A DNA stretch of 64,000 bases from Scandinavium sp036409475 (GCF_036409475.1 NZ_JAYRCK010000006.1:62001-126000); one strand, 5' to 3'. Numbered from the stretch's first letter, positions 26,525 through 35,420 are shown. A program made the numbers and translations. Notes: generated by a model from the sequence alone, not told the origin.

Positions 26525-27585
26525 GCTTCCTCTACCGCCGGGCTGTCCGGCCAGGCATGCACGACAGCCTTAATGAGCGTTGCCAGCGGAATGGCAAAGA
26601 ACACGCCCCAGAATCCCCACAGCCCGCCGAAGATAACCACCGACAGGATAATCACCAACGGATGCAGGTTCACCGCTTCAGAGAACAGCACCGGCACCAG
26701 CAGGTTGCCATCCAGCCCCTGAATAATCAGGTACACCGCGAACAGGCTCCAGAACTCAGTGCCGAGGCCAAACTGGAACAACGCCACAAACACCACCGGA
26801 ATCGTCACCACAAAGGCACCAATATAAGGGATCAGCACCGACAGCCCCACCAGCACGGCGAGCAGCAGGGAATAGTTCAGGCCAAACAGCAGGAAGCCAA
26901 TCCAGGTGGCGACCCCCACCACAATCATCTCCAGCACTTTGCCGCGGATGTAGTTGGTAATTTGCTGGTTCATTTCTTTCCAGACCTGGCCTGCCAGGCC
27001 CCGGTTACGCGGCAACACGCGGCGCACGGCGTTCAGCATCTGCTCTTTGTCTTTTACCAGGAAGAACACCATCAGCGGTACCAGGACCAGATAGACCGCG
27101 AGGGTCAGCAGCCCGACCAGCGAGGCGAGAGAGTATTTCACCACTGAATCACCCACGGTCAGCATTCGGCTGCGCATGTTTTCGGCCATGGCATCAATAA
27201 TCCCCGCATCCATTAAAGCGGGATAACGACGCGGCAGTGTGGCAGCAAAATCTGAGAGTTTATTGAGCATGCCAGGCATATCGCGGATCAGATTAATCCC
27301 CTGCTGCCACGCCACCGGCATCACCACAAACGCCATCAGCAGCAAAATGCCGACGAAAACGACAAGCACAATCGACGTGGCCCAGCTTCGGGAACAGCCA
27401 ATGCGCTCAAGGCGAACGGTGGGCCACTCAAGCAGATAAGCAAGCACAATCGCCACCAGCAACGGGGCGAGCAGGCCGCTAAAGAAGAAGAGGATGCCGA
27501 ACCCGGCAAGCAGAATGACCAGCAGCGCAATCGCCTCCGGATCGCTGAAGCGACGACGATACCACTGCATTAACATTTCGAGCAT
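26521..27585 (-). CDS. perM: AI-2E-family permease PerM
   Basis: 354 residues (E. coli PerM/YfgO 353). Multi-span inner-membrane protein of the AI-2 exporter-like family, with two N-terminal helices, a periplasmic or soluble middle part (about 70-150), and five or so helices to the end. The ATG at 27585 (MLEMLMQWYRRRFSDPEAIA) matches E. coli; upstream codons in the long frame are not conserved. No substrate is firmly known. Its end overlaps the CdaR-type gene, so read-through from perM may contribute to that regulator's expression. Confidence 0.93.
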   Translation of the reverse strand: MLEMLMQWYRRRFSDPEAIALLVILLAGFGILFFFSGLLAPLLVAIVLAYLLEWPTVRLERIGCSRSWATSIVLVVFVGILLLMAFVVMPVAWQQGINLIRDMPGMLNKLSDFAATLPRRYPALMDAGIIDAMAENMRSRMLTVGDSVVKYSLASLVGLLTLAVYLVLVPLMVFFLVKDKEQMLNAVRRVLPRNRGLAGQVWKEMNQQITNYIRGKVLEMIVVGVATWIGFLLFGLNYSLLLAVLVGLSVLIPYIGAFVVTIPVVFVALFQFGLGTEFWSLFAVYLIIQGLDGNLLVPVLFSEAVNLHPLVIILSVVIFGGLWGFWGVFFAIPLATLIKAVVHAWPDSPAVEEA

Positions 27586-27807
27586 AAAATACCGTATCCC
27601 TGAATGGCGGGCAAAAGGCCCTCGGGAAGTGTATCTAAATGTCACAAAAAAGACTCCGTTTTTTGTCCTGCAGCGCACCAGACACTAAAAGTGATACAAG
27701 GGCGTTTTCAAGCGAACAACTGGGCGCTACACTGCGTGAGCGGTCGACATGGAACGTTACGCCTCGTTGTCGGTCAAACTCGCATACCCTACAGACAGGA
27801 CCGAGCT

Positions 27808-29271
27808 ATGTTCAGGCAGTTAAAGAAAACGCTTGTTGCGACACTTATTGCGTCGTTGACGCTGGGCCAGGCATTGCCCGCTTTTGCAGATACCGCAGAC
27901 TCGCTGCCAGATATGGGCACCACTGCCGGAAGCACGCTCTCTATCGGGCAGGAACTGCAGATGGGCGATTTCTATGTGCGCCAGCTACGCGGCAGTGCGC
28001 CACTGGTCAACGATCCGCTGTTGGTTCAGTACATCAACGGTCTGGGCATGCGCCTTGTCGCGCACGCCAACTCCGTGCGCACGCCTTTTCACTTCTTTTT
28101 AATCAACAATGATGAGCTCAACGCCTTTGCCTTCTTCGGCGGCAACGTGGTACTGCACTCAGCGTTGTTCCGTTATGCCGACACCGAAAGCCAGCTGGCT
28201 TCGGTTATGGCGCACGAAATCTCCCACGTGACACAGCGCCACCTGGCGCGTGCGATGGAAGACCAGAAACGCAATGCGCCGCTGACCTGGGTTGGTGCCC
28301 TCGGTTCGATTCTGCTGGCGATGGCGAGCCCGCAAGCCGGTATGGCAGCGCTCACCGGTACGCTGGCAGGCACACAGCAAGGGCTTATCAGCTTTACGCG
28401 TCAAAACGAAGAAGAAGCCGACCGCATCGGGATTCAGGTTTTGCAGCGTTCCGGCTTTGATCCTCAGGCCATGCCGCAGTTTATGGATAAGCTGTTGGAT
28501 CAGTCGCGCTACTCTTCGCGTCCGCCAGAAATGTTGCTGACTCACCCCCTTCCGGAAAGCCGTCTCTCCGACGCCCGGATGCGCGCCAACCAGATGCGCC
28601 CGGTCGTCGTTCAGTCTTCCGAAGATTTCTACATGGCCAAAGCGCGTATTTTAGGTATGTACAATAACGGACAGAATCAGTTGGGTACGGATTTGCTCGA
28701 CAACTGGTCGAAAGGCAACATCCGTGAACAGCACGCCGCGCAATATGGTCGCGCGCTGCTGGCAATGGAAAAAGATAACTTTGCTGAAGCCACTAAACTG
28801 CTTCAACCGTTGTTGACCGCCAATCCGCAAAATGCCTGGTATCTCGATCTGGCGACGGACATTTCGCTGGGGCAGAATAAGAACGATGAAGCCGTTAACC
28901 GTCTGAAAGGTGCAGCAGAGTTGCGGACGAATCCGGTGTTGCAGCTCAACCTGTCTAACGCCCTGCTGCAGTCAGGAAAACCAGCGGAAGCAGTAACGCT
29001 GCTGAACCGCTATACGTTTACCTATAAAGATGACACCAACGGTTGGGACCTGCTGGCTCAGGCAGAAGGGAAACTGGGCAACCGGGATCAGGAATTAGCC
29101 GCACGCGCCGAAAATATGGCGCTGGTAGGCAGGCTCGATCAGGCCATTTCCTTGCTGAGTAACGCCAGTTCACAGGTAAAACTCGGCAGCCTGCAACAGT
29201 CCCGCTACGATGCGCGAATCGACCAGTTCCGTCAGTTGCAGGAAACCTTTAAACCCTATACCAAGATGTAA
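27808..29271 (+). CDS. bepA: Periplasmic metalloprotease/chaperone BepA
   Basis: 487 residues, the E. coli length. Zinc M48 protease and chaperone that helps LptD mature and clears stalled outer-membrane proteins. A signal peptide ends near residue 27 (ALPAFA|DT). The zinc motif HEISH spans residues 136-140 and the third ligand is in NEEEADRIG. The C-terminal half is tetratricopeptide-like. The ATG at 27808 is the conserved start, although the frame is open from 27604. In E. coli bepA is a sigma-E target. yfgD follows after nine bases. Confidence 0.96.
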   Translation: MFRQLKKTLVATLIASLTLGQALPAFADTADSLPDMGTTAGSTLSIGQELQMGDFYVRQLRGSAPLVNDPLLVQYINGLGMRLVAHANSVRTPFHFFLINNDELNAFAFFGGNVVLHSALFRYADTESQLASVMAHEISHVTQRHLARAMEDQKRNAPLTWVGALGSILLAMASPQAGMAALTGTLAGTQQGLISFTRQNEEEADRIGIQVLQRSGFDPQAMPQFMDKLLDQSRYSSRPPEMLLTHPLPESRLSDARMRANQMRPVVVQSSEDFYMAKARILGMYNNGQNQLGTDLLDNWSKGNIREQHAAQYGRALLAMEKDNFAEATKLLQPLLTANPQNAWYLDLATDISLGQNKNDEAVNRLKGAAELRTNPVLQLNLSNALLQSGKPAEAVTLLNRYTFTYKDDTNGWDLLAQAEGKLGNRDQELAARAENMALVGRLDQAISLLSNASSQVKLGSLQQSRYDARIDQFRQLQETFKPYTKM

Positions 29272-29280
29272 GGATACCCG

Positions 29281-29637
29281 ATGCGTGATGCCGTCACGAT
29301 CTATCACAACCCACGCTGTTCCAAGAGCCGCGAAACGTTAGCGCTGCTGAAAGAGAAAGGCGTTGAGCCGGAAGTCGTGCTCTATCTGGACACGCCGCCG
29401 GATGCGGCAACGGTGAAAAATCTGCTGAAGATGCTCGGCATGAAAAGCGCTCGTGAACTGATGCGCCAGAAGGAAGAGTTGTACAAAGAGCTGAATCTGG
29501 CGGACAGCGCTCTGAGCGAAGCCGATTTGATCAACGCGATGATCGCCAATCCTAAACTGATTGAACGCCCTATCGTCATTAAAAACGGTCAGGCGCGCAT
29601 TGGCCGTCCGCCAGAATCCGTGCTGGACATCCTCTAA
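29281..29637 (+). CDS. yfgD: ArsC-family protein YfgD
   Basis: 118 residues (E. coli YfgD 119). Thioredoxin-fold arsenate-reductase family: the active-site pattern is YHNPRCSKSRETL with Cys13, then RPIVIKNGQARIGRPPE. E. coli YfgD has this ArsC signature, but its physiological activity is uncertain and there is no arsenic-resistance operon here. Co-transcribed with bepA. Its last four bases overlap the end of the convergent HTH gene. Confidence 0.92.
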   Translation: MRDAVTIYHNPRCSKSRETLALLKEKGVEPEVVLYLDTPPDAATVKNLLKMLGMKSARELMRQKEELYKELNLADSALSEADLINAMIANPKLIERPIVIKNGQARIGRPPESVLDIL

Positions 29638-30455
29638 TCCTGATGCCGCAGCGCTTCCAGAAAAGCCTGCGGCGTTAGCTCCCCAAGTTTCTTTTGCGCC
29701 TTCCCCGTATTCCACAATGCACACAAACGCTGAACCCACGCATCCGGTTCGCTTGCCGCCGGAATCAAGGCATTCAGAGATTCGCTGAATGTAATGGTGA
29801 ATAAATCGCCAGCAGGAATGTCGCGGCGAACCCGCCCCGCGAGCTCGACCTGTAGCCATTTTACCTTTTCAGTCTCAACACATTGAATAGCAGCCGGACA
29901 ACGTTCCAGTACTTCACTCAGCCAGTTTTGCACTAACGCCAGAGAGATCCCCGAATAGACCCGAGCCTGACACCAGCCGCTTAACGGCTCACGCGCCCAA
30001 AGCAAATGGTGATCGCCGCCGTCGTCCATCGTCATCGACAGCAGTCGGTAATGCACGGTTAAAGTATTCGGCTGCAGGCCCGCCTTCAGGGCTTTCTTGC
30101 CCTGCACTGCCGCTTTCTGCCGCTGATGCGCCGGGGCCAAATAACGGTTCAGCGTGGCGCGAGAGACCGGAATACCCAGCCCCTCATTCACCATAATCAG
30201 CAGTTCATCAAGCGGCGCATTCAGGGTGTCACGCAGGGCGTTGATCAACACCACCTGTTCTGATCTCATCGCTTTGTGTACTACGTGAGGCGTGGTATGC
30301 CGATCGTCAATCTGCTGCCGATTGCGCCAGCGCCGCACTGTGGTGACGGAAATGCCCAACTCTTTCGCCAGTTCCCGGTCGCTTTTATCGGACTGTTGCA
30401 GGTAACGACGCACTCGCGGCGTGGTGGTCGCGTTTGCATGCAGCTTAATTTCCAT
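29634..30455 (-). CDS. HTH protein derived from an IS481-like transposase
   Basis: 273 residues. The first half has a helix-turn-helix (SDRELAKELGISVTTVRRWRNR) and a second helical unit (LDELLIMVNEGLGIPVSRATLNRYL) that resembles the DNA-binding half of IS481-type transposases. The second half (about 130-270) corresponds in position to the DDE domain but I cannot find a clear D-D-E set. That suggests a domesticated, catalytically dead protein acting as a regulator. It diverges from the PTS operon, with a 156-base shared region, and is not flanked by inverted repeats that I can see. Regulatory role is inference. Confidence 0.65.
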   Translation of the reverse strand: MEIKLHANATTTPRVRRYLQQSDKSDRELAKELGISVTTVRRWRNRQQIDDRHTTPHVVHKAMRSEQVVLINALRDTLNAPLDELLIMVNEGLGIPVSRATLNRYLAPAHQRQKAAVQGKKALKAGLQPNTLTVHYRLLSMTMDDGGDHHLLWAREPLSGWCQARVYSGISLALVQNWLSEVLERCPAAIQCVETEKVKWLQVELAGRVRRDIPAGDLFTITFSESLNALIPAASEPDAWVQRLCALWNTGKAQKKLGELTPQAFLEALRHQD

Positions 30456-30516
30456 CGTCTGTTCCCAAGGTAAATTCAGAACTAATCATGTGAGACTTAT
30501 GCTACTCACGCACTGG

Positions 30517-30538
30517 CAATGTGAGCGGATTCACCTTT
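30517..30538 (+). promoter_or_regulatory. Candidate CRP site for the PTS operon
   Basis: TGTGAGCGGATTCACC (core 30520-30535) fits TGTGA-N6-TCACA with one mismatch. It lies about 85 bases before the EIIC gene and in the divergent region with the HTH gene. A second pair, TGTGA...TCACG (30490-30509), has a spacer too long for CRP. Confidence 0.6.
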
Positions 30539-30611
30539 CACCTCTGCGCTTTCACTGATAATCCGCAGTCATAACACACAACCGTCCAGCCAGTCTCGTG
30601 CGGAGCTCACA

Positions 30612-31931
30612 ATGAACAATGTTCTGGGATTTTTAGAAGCGAAATTGATGCCTCTGGCCGCCAAAGCCGCCCAGCAGCGTCACCTGGGTGCCATTCGCGG
30701 TGCCTATGTCTCTTTCATGCCGTTTATTATTGTCGGTTCGATCCTGCTGGTGATTTCATCGTTCCCGAATCAGGGCTACCAGCAGTTCATGTCTCACACC
30801 TTTGGTGACAGCTGGAGCAGCATCGTCGAGATCCCGTTCAATGCGGTGTTCTCGACCATGTCGCTGTTTGTCAGCTTCCTTGTGGCCTATCGTCTGGCGG
30901 AACACTACAAAGAAGACCGCATCTCCTGCGGCATTCTGGCGCTGGTGAGTTTCCTGATCCTGACCCCGTTTATCAAAGTGGCGGAAAACGGCGGGATCAC
31001 CGTGATGCCGGTCGAGTGGATTGGCAGTAAAGGCCTGTTCGTGGCGATGATTGGTTCGCTGCTGTGGACCGAGCTGTTCTGCTGGCTGAAGCGCAAAAAA
31101 CTGGTCATCAAAATGCCCGATGGCGTGCCGCCTGCGGTACAGGAGTCTTTTGCTGCATTGATTCCGGCGCTGGTGGTGATGATTCTGGTGCTGGTTATCC
31201 GCATCGGTTTTGAAAATACCCATTACAACACCATCCACCAGTTCATTTATGAAGTGGTCGCCACGCCGGTGCGTCACTACGGCACCTCCTATTTTGGCGC
31301 GCTGATGACGGTGTTCAGCATCACCATTCTGTGGTCTGTCGGCATTAACTCCGGCTCGATGATCAACGGCATCATCCGCCCGCTGTGGATGGAAAACCAG
31401 ACCGACAACATCGCCGCCATTCAGGCGGGCATCACGCCTCCGCACATCATTACCGAGCAGTTCTTCGACATGATCTGGATGGGCGGCGCGGGTGCCACAC
31501 TGTCGCTGGTTATCGCGATGCTGATTTTCGCTCGCAGTAAAAACATGCGTGAAGTGGCGCGGCTTGGTGCCGGGGCCTCGATCTTCAATATCAACGAACC
31601 GGTGCTGTTTGGCCTGCCGGTGATCATGAACCCGATAATGCTGATTCCTTTCAATCTCGTGCCGCTGGTGCTGGTCACCGTGCAGTATGTGGCGATGAAA
31701 ATCGGGGCTGTCGCGGTCACTACCGGCGTGTTTATTCCGTGGACGCTGCCACCCGTCTTAAGCGGCTTTATCGTCACCGGCCATCTGTCCGGCAGTGTGA
31801 TGCAAATCATCAACCTGCTGATTGGCGCGATGCTGTATCTGCCATTTATGCGCATTGTCGATAAGCAGTACCGTGCCGCAGAAGTCGTTACCGAAAGTGA
31901 AGCCAGTGTACTGGCAAAACAGGAGTCATAA
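30612..31931 (+). CDS. PTS EIIC, lactose/cellobiose family
   Basis: 439 residues, about ten membrane helices. Matches the Lac/Cel EIIC family: N-terminus LGFLEAKLMPLAAKAAQQRHLGAIR (residues 5-29 region), and the conserved sugar-site motif FNINEPVLFGLPVIMNP. EIIC carries the sugar across the membrane while EIIB phosphorylates it; no EIIA or EIIB gene is in the window, so it would need partners encoded elsewhere (such as chb). It heads a tight operon with a glycosylasparaginase (2-base gap) and an aminopeptidase (3-base gap), so the substrate may be a beta-glycosylated amino acid. Confidence 0.88.
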   Translation: MNNVLGFLEAKLMPLAAKAAQQRHLGAIRGAYVSFMPFIIVGSILLVISSFPNQGYQQFMSHTFGDSWSSIVEIPFNAVFSTMSLFVSFLVAYRLAEHYKEDRISCGILALVSFLILTPFIKVAENGGITVMPVEWIGSKGLFVAMIGSLLWTELFCWLKRKKLVIKMPDGVPPAVQESFAALIPALVVMILVLVIRIGFENTHYNTIHQFIYEVVATPVRHYGTSYFGALMTVFSITILWSVGINSGSMINGIIRPLWMENQTDNIAAIQAGITPPHIITEQFFDMIWMGGAGATLSLVIAMLIFARSKNMREVARLGAGASIFNINEPVLFGLPVIMNPIMLIPFNLVPLVLVTVQYVAMKIGAVAVTTGVFIPWTLPPVLSGFIVTGHLSGSVMQIINLLIGAMLYLPFMRIVDKQYRAAEVVTESEASVLAKQES

Positions 31932-31933
31932 AG

Positions 31934-32887
31934 ATGTGGGGAATTATTGCAACCTGGCGTATGGCGCTGGAAGGGGTCACTGAATCCGCGTCTGCGCTTG
32001 CCGCAGGGAATGCTGCGTCGGCCGCCGTGGTCGATGCCGTTGCTGCCGTAGAAGATTTTCCGTATTACAAATCCGTCGGCTTTGGCGGCCTGCCTACTGA
32101 AAACGGCGAAGTAGAACTGGATGCTGCGTTTATGGATGGCGACACGCTGGCCTTTGGCGCGGTGGGCAACCTTATTGATATCGCTAATCCGGTGCGTGTG
32201 GCGCATGCGCTCAGCCGTCAGCGCTATAACTCTTTACTGGTCGGCCAGGGCGCACGCGAATGGGCGCTGGAACAAGGGTTCAGCCATAAAGAGATGCTGA
32301 CCGAGCGCGCCATGCAGCACTATCGCAAACGCTGCCGGGAAACGCTCGACAAAGGGCTCAGCCCGTATGACGGCCACGACACCGTCGGCATTATCGGCCT
32401 CGATAAACAAGGCTCGATGAGCGTTGCGACCTCCACCAGCGGCCTGTTCATGAAGAAACGTGGGCGCATCGGCGATTCACCGATTATGGGTTCCGGCTTT
32501 TATTGCGACAGTGAAACCGGGGCCGCCACCGCAACCGGCGTGGGTGAAGACCTGATGAAAGGCTGCACCAGCTACGAAATCGTACGCCGCATGGCGGGCG
32601 GCATGGCGCCACAACAAGCGGCAGATTCCGTGGTCTTCGAGCTGGAAGATAAGCTGATGTCACGCTTTGGCCGTGCGGGCGATTTGTCGGTGGTGTGCAT
32701 GAATCGCCACGGCGAATTTGGCGCATCGACCAACATTAAAACCTTCTCCTTTGTGGTCGCCACGGCAAAACAGCCCTTGACCGTTTTTCGTGCTGAACGC
32801 CACAAAGAAAAAACCCACTATCAGCCGGTGGATGCCGACTGGATGCAGGCTTATGCCGAACGCATTCGCGCCCCGATTGAGGAGTAA
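31934..32887 (+). CDS. Glycosylasparaginase-family Ntn hydrolase
   Basis: 317 residues. Belongs to the isoaspartyl peptidase/N4-(beta-N-acetylglucosaminyl)-L-asparaginase superfamily, whose precursors cut themselves before a Thr that becomes the nucleophile. That Thr is T150 in GHDTVGIIGLD. Substrate-site residues are in GRIGDSPIMGSGFY, and STSG/ATGVGEDLM follow. It has no signal peptide, so it acts in the cytoplasm, after uptake. This family hydrolyses GlcNAc-Asn or beta-aspartyl peptides. The PTS EIIC upstream favours a sugar-linked substrate. The choice between glycosylasparaginase and isoaspartyl peptidase is not settled by sequence alone, but the HDT-VG pattern leans to the first. Confidence 0.85.
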   Translation: MWGIIATWRMALEGVTESASALAAGNAASAAVVDAVAAVEDFPYYKSVGFGGLPTENGEVELDAAFMDGDTLAFGAVGNLIDIANPVRVAHALSRQRYNSLLVGQGAREWALEQGFSHKEMLTERAMQHYRKRCRETLDKGLSPYDGHDTVGIIGLDKQGSMSVATSTSGLFMKKRGRIGDSPIMGSGFYCDSETGAATATGVGEDLMKGCTSYEIVRRMAGGMAPQQAADSVVFELEDKLMSRFGRAGDLSVVCMNRHGEFGASTNIKTFSFVVATAKQPLTVFRAERHKEKTHYQPVDADWMQAYAERIRAPIEE

Positions 32888-32890
32888 CCC

Positions 32891-34354
32891 ATGGAATATC
32901 GTTTAATCACACGCTCTGCAGAGGTGACGCCGCGCAGTCATTTGATTAGCCACGCGGGCAGCCCGCTGTTAGCGGAGTTTGATATCCCGGTGCTGGCTGA
33001 CATGATTGCGCATGCGAACGCGGGGCACGTTGCCGACAGCCGTTTTGCCTGCGCGCCTTTCGCCAGAATCACCCTGATTCCAGACTCTGCGTGGCAGGAT
33101 GCGCTGACTGAGAGCTTGCTGACGCATCTGCGCCCACTGTTTAAATCACCCGCTAGTGAAGAAGTGGTGCTGGATTGCACTTCATTGACGGAGGAGCGCG
33201 TTCGGGATCCAGCCCTGCGCTGGTTCTTCAATCTCGATCATAACCTCGACGACCTGGGGCTGCGGAAACGCGATGAACAGCCGCTGCGAGTCAAAAAGCT
33301 CAGCGGATTCTCTCTGCCAGAGCAACAGTCAGTGATGAGCGAGGCATTTCGCCAGCAGCATGCCGTTGCGAAGGGAATGCTTGCCGCACGCCGCCTGGCG
33401 GACATTCCTTCAGAAACCTGCACACCTCAGTTTGTGGTGGAAGAAGCGCAGCGTTTGTGTGCTCACTATCCAACGCTGAAATGCGAAGTGCTGGATGAAA
33501 AAGCCATTGCTCAGCAAGGGCTTGGGCTACTGCACGCAGTCGGCAAAGGTGCTTCTCGCCCCCCTCGCCTGCTCGCCATTCACTACAATGGCGCGGAAAC
33601 TGGCCCCGTTCGCAGCTACGTGGGCAAAGGCATTACCTTTGACACCGGCGGCCTGTGGCTGAAAGAAGGCGCAGGCATGTACACCATGAAATACGACATG
33701 TGCGGCGCGGCGAATGTGCTGGGGTTGATGCTGAGCATTGCGGAGCTGAAGCTGCCCGTTCGCGTCATGGGCGTGCTGGCACTGGCAGAAAACGCCATCG
33801 GCCCGGACGCGATGCAGCCTGGCAGTGTTGCCCGCGCCTGTAATGGCCTGACGGTAGAAATCAATAACACCGATGCAGAAGGCCGTCTGGTGCTGGCGGA
33901 TGCCGTCGCCTGGGCCAGCCAGCGCCACCCGCAAACTCAATACATTATCGACATGGCAACGCTCACGGGTGCCGTCGTCAAAGCGCTGGGCTATGAGCTG
34001 AGCGGGCTGATGACACAGGATGAACCATTACGTTGTGCGTTAACGCAGGCAGGGGAAAAGAGCGGGGATGAAGTGTGGTCGCTGCCGCTGGATAAACGGC
34101 TGAAAAAGCAGACCGAAAGTACGATCGCGGATCTCTGTAATACGCCCACCAACAACGCCGCGATCAGTGCTTCAGCCGCCTGGCTGCTGCACCATTTCTG
34201 TCCGCCGGACATTCCGTGGGCCCATCTGGATGTCAGCGGGACAGCGTTGTGGCGTGAAGGTGGCAGAAATGTGGCTTCGGGGAGGCCGATTCCGCTGCTG
34301 GTCGAGCATCTACTCTATGACGTTAAGGTTATGGATGAGATGATGGAAAAATAG
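32891..34354 (+). CDS. M17 leucyl-aminopeptidase-family protein
   Basis: 487 residues. Metallo-aminopeptidase with the M17 signature NTDAEGRLVLAD and the first metal cluster GKGITFDTGGLWLKEG...MKYDMCGAA. The C-terminal domain resembles PepA/PepB, while the N-terminal domain is shorter and divergent. It probably removes N-terminal residues from peptides in the cytoplasm, here possibly to finish glycopeptide breakdown. Distinct from PepA and PepB, which lie elsewhere. Last gene of the operon; a REP follows, not a clear terminator. Confidence 0.9.
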   Translation: MEYRLITRSAEVTPRSHLISHAGSPLLAEFDIPVLADMIAHANAGHVADSRFACAPFARITLIPDSAWQDALTESLLTHLRPLFKSPASEEVVLDCTSLTEERVRDPALRWFFNLDHNLDDLGLRKRDEQPLRVKKLSGFSLPEQQSVMSEAFRQQHAVAKGMLAARRLADIPSETCTPQFVVEEAQRLCAHYPTLKCEVLDEKAIAQQGLGLLHAVGKGASRPPRLLAIHYNGAETGPVRSYVGKGITFDTGGLWLKEGAGMYTMKYDMCGAANVLGLMLSIAELKLPVRVMGVLALAENAIGPDAMQPGSVARACNGLTVEINNTDAEGRLVLADAVAWASQRHPQTQYIIDMATLTGAVVKALGYELSGLMTQDEPLRCALTQAGEKSGDEVWSLPLDKRLKKQTESTIADLCNTPTNNAAISASAAWLLHHFCPPDIPWAHLDVSGTALWREGGRNVASGRPIPLLVEHLLYDVKVMDEMMEK

Positions 34355-34370
34355 CTAAAGAAACATTCAT

Positions 34371-34440
34371 TGTAGGCCCGCGCAAGCGCAGCGCCGCCGG
34401 GCAATTCTGCCGGATGGCGCTGCGCTTATCCGGCCTACAA
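34371..34440. repeat. BIME between the aminopeptidase gene and hda
   Basis: TGTAGGCCCGCGCAAGCGC and inverted partner GCGCTTATCCGGCCTACA flank a GCCGGGCAATTCTGCCGG centre, a classic REP pair. Confidence 0.85.
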
Positions 34441-34462
34441 AGGCAGAAAATGGCTAATGCGG

Positions 34463-35164
34463 TTAGAGCTTAAGGATCTCTTTCACAAAAGGAATGGTCA
34501 GCTTGCGCTGAGCGGTAATAGAAGCCCGATCTAACTGATCCAGCGTCATAAAGAGGGTTCGCGTTTCGCGGTCGAGACGCTTCATCAGGAAGCGGCAGAC
34601 GTCTTCCGGCATCTCGAAGCCACGCATTTTGGCTCGCAGCTGTAATGCCTGCAGTTTGTCTTCGTCAGACAGCGGTTGCAGCTTGTAGATTTGCCCCCAA
34701 TCAAGGCGCGAAGCCAGATCCGGCAAGCCCAAATTCAACTGACGTGGTGGACGATCGCCGGTTATCAGCAGACGCGTTTTACCGGATTCCAGAATGCGAT
34801 TGTAGAGATTAAAAATCGCCATTTCCCAGGGTTCGTCGCCCGCCACACACTCGATATTGTCGATACACACCAGCGCCAGATGTTCCATGCCATCCAGCAC
34901 TTCCGGTACAAACCAGGTGCGTTTATCTAACGGCACATATCCGACCGCATCGCCACGCTGTGAGAGTTCTGCACAGGCTGCGTGCAGCAAATGGCTGCGG
35001 CCCGCGCCTTCACGCGACCAGACATAAACGTATCCGCTGTGATCCTGGCGTAGCATGGTTTGCACGGCAGCAAGTAAAGAGGCGTTATCACCCGGCCAGA
35101 AACTCGCGAAGGTTTCGTCATCGGGCAAATAGAGTGGCAGAGAGAGCTGAGCCGGAGCGTTCAG
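34463..35164 (-). CDS. hda: DnaA inactivator Hda
   Basis: 233 residues with a CTG start at 35164, as proven for E. coli Hda (233 residues). Binds the DNA sliding clamp and stimulates ATP hydrolysis by DnaA (RIDA), preventing re-initiation. The clamp-binding motif QLSLPL lies at residues 6-11. The AAA+ core has Walker A-like REGAGRSHLL, Walker B CIDNIECV, and arginine finger region in TLDQLDRASI. GAGGT precedes the CTG with a 5-base gap. A longer frame to 35212 exists but has a poor start. Lies downstream of uraA, separated by repeat copy 3. Confidence 0.94.
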   Translation of the reverse strand: MNAPAQLSLPLYLPDDETFASFWPGDNASLLAAVQTMLRQDHSGYVYVWSREGAGRSHLLHAACAELSQRGDAVGYVPLDKRTWFVPEVLDGMEHLALVCIDNIECVAGDEPWEMAIFNLYNRILESGKTRLLITGDRPPRQLNLGLPDLASRLDWGQIYKLQPLSDEDKLQALQLRAKMRGFEMPEDVCRFLMKRLDRETRTLFMTLDQLDRASITAQRKLTIPFVKEILKL

Positions 35165-35228
35165 AGTGACCTCAACATGGGACTGCAAAAAATCGCCATG
35201 AGTGTAACACAAAAGGCGTGAGGGAGAG

Positions 35229-35414
35229 AACCGGGCGGATCGCCCGGCGCAGATCGGTAGCGGCCCTTTCCTTATCTCAATACAAAAAATAGCGCCATAT
35301 AAAAAACCAGGAAAATCAATTTATTGATTTTCGGCTGCTAACCACAAAGAAGGAAAAACCACGCTTTTTCCTTCTTTGTCCCCAATAATTACCGGGCGGA
35401 GATCCCGCCCGGTT
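35229..35414 (-). repeat. Terminator-flanked repeat, copy 3 (partial)
   Basis: On the reverse strand, a hairpin (35391-35414, CCGGGCGGGATCTCCGCCCGG) is followed by the family core: the 15-bp stem ACAAAGAAGGAAAAA and the GAAAATCAAT stem, then diverged sequence in place of the ATGACAAA end, and a second hairpin CCGGGCGATCCGCCCGG at 35231-35247. It lies between uraA and hda. The right hairpin should be the uraA terminator. Confidence 0.8.
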
Positions 35415-35420
35415 AAAGGA

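Noticed and set aside
30490..30509. TGTGA...TCACG as a CRP site
   Set aside because: The spacer is about 10-12 bases instead of 6; the site at 30520-30535 fits better.
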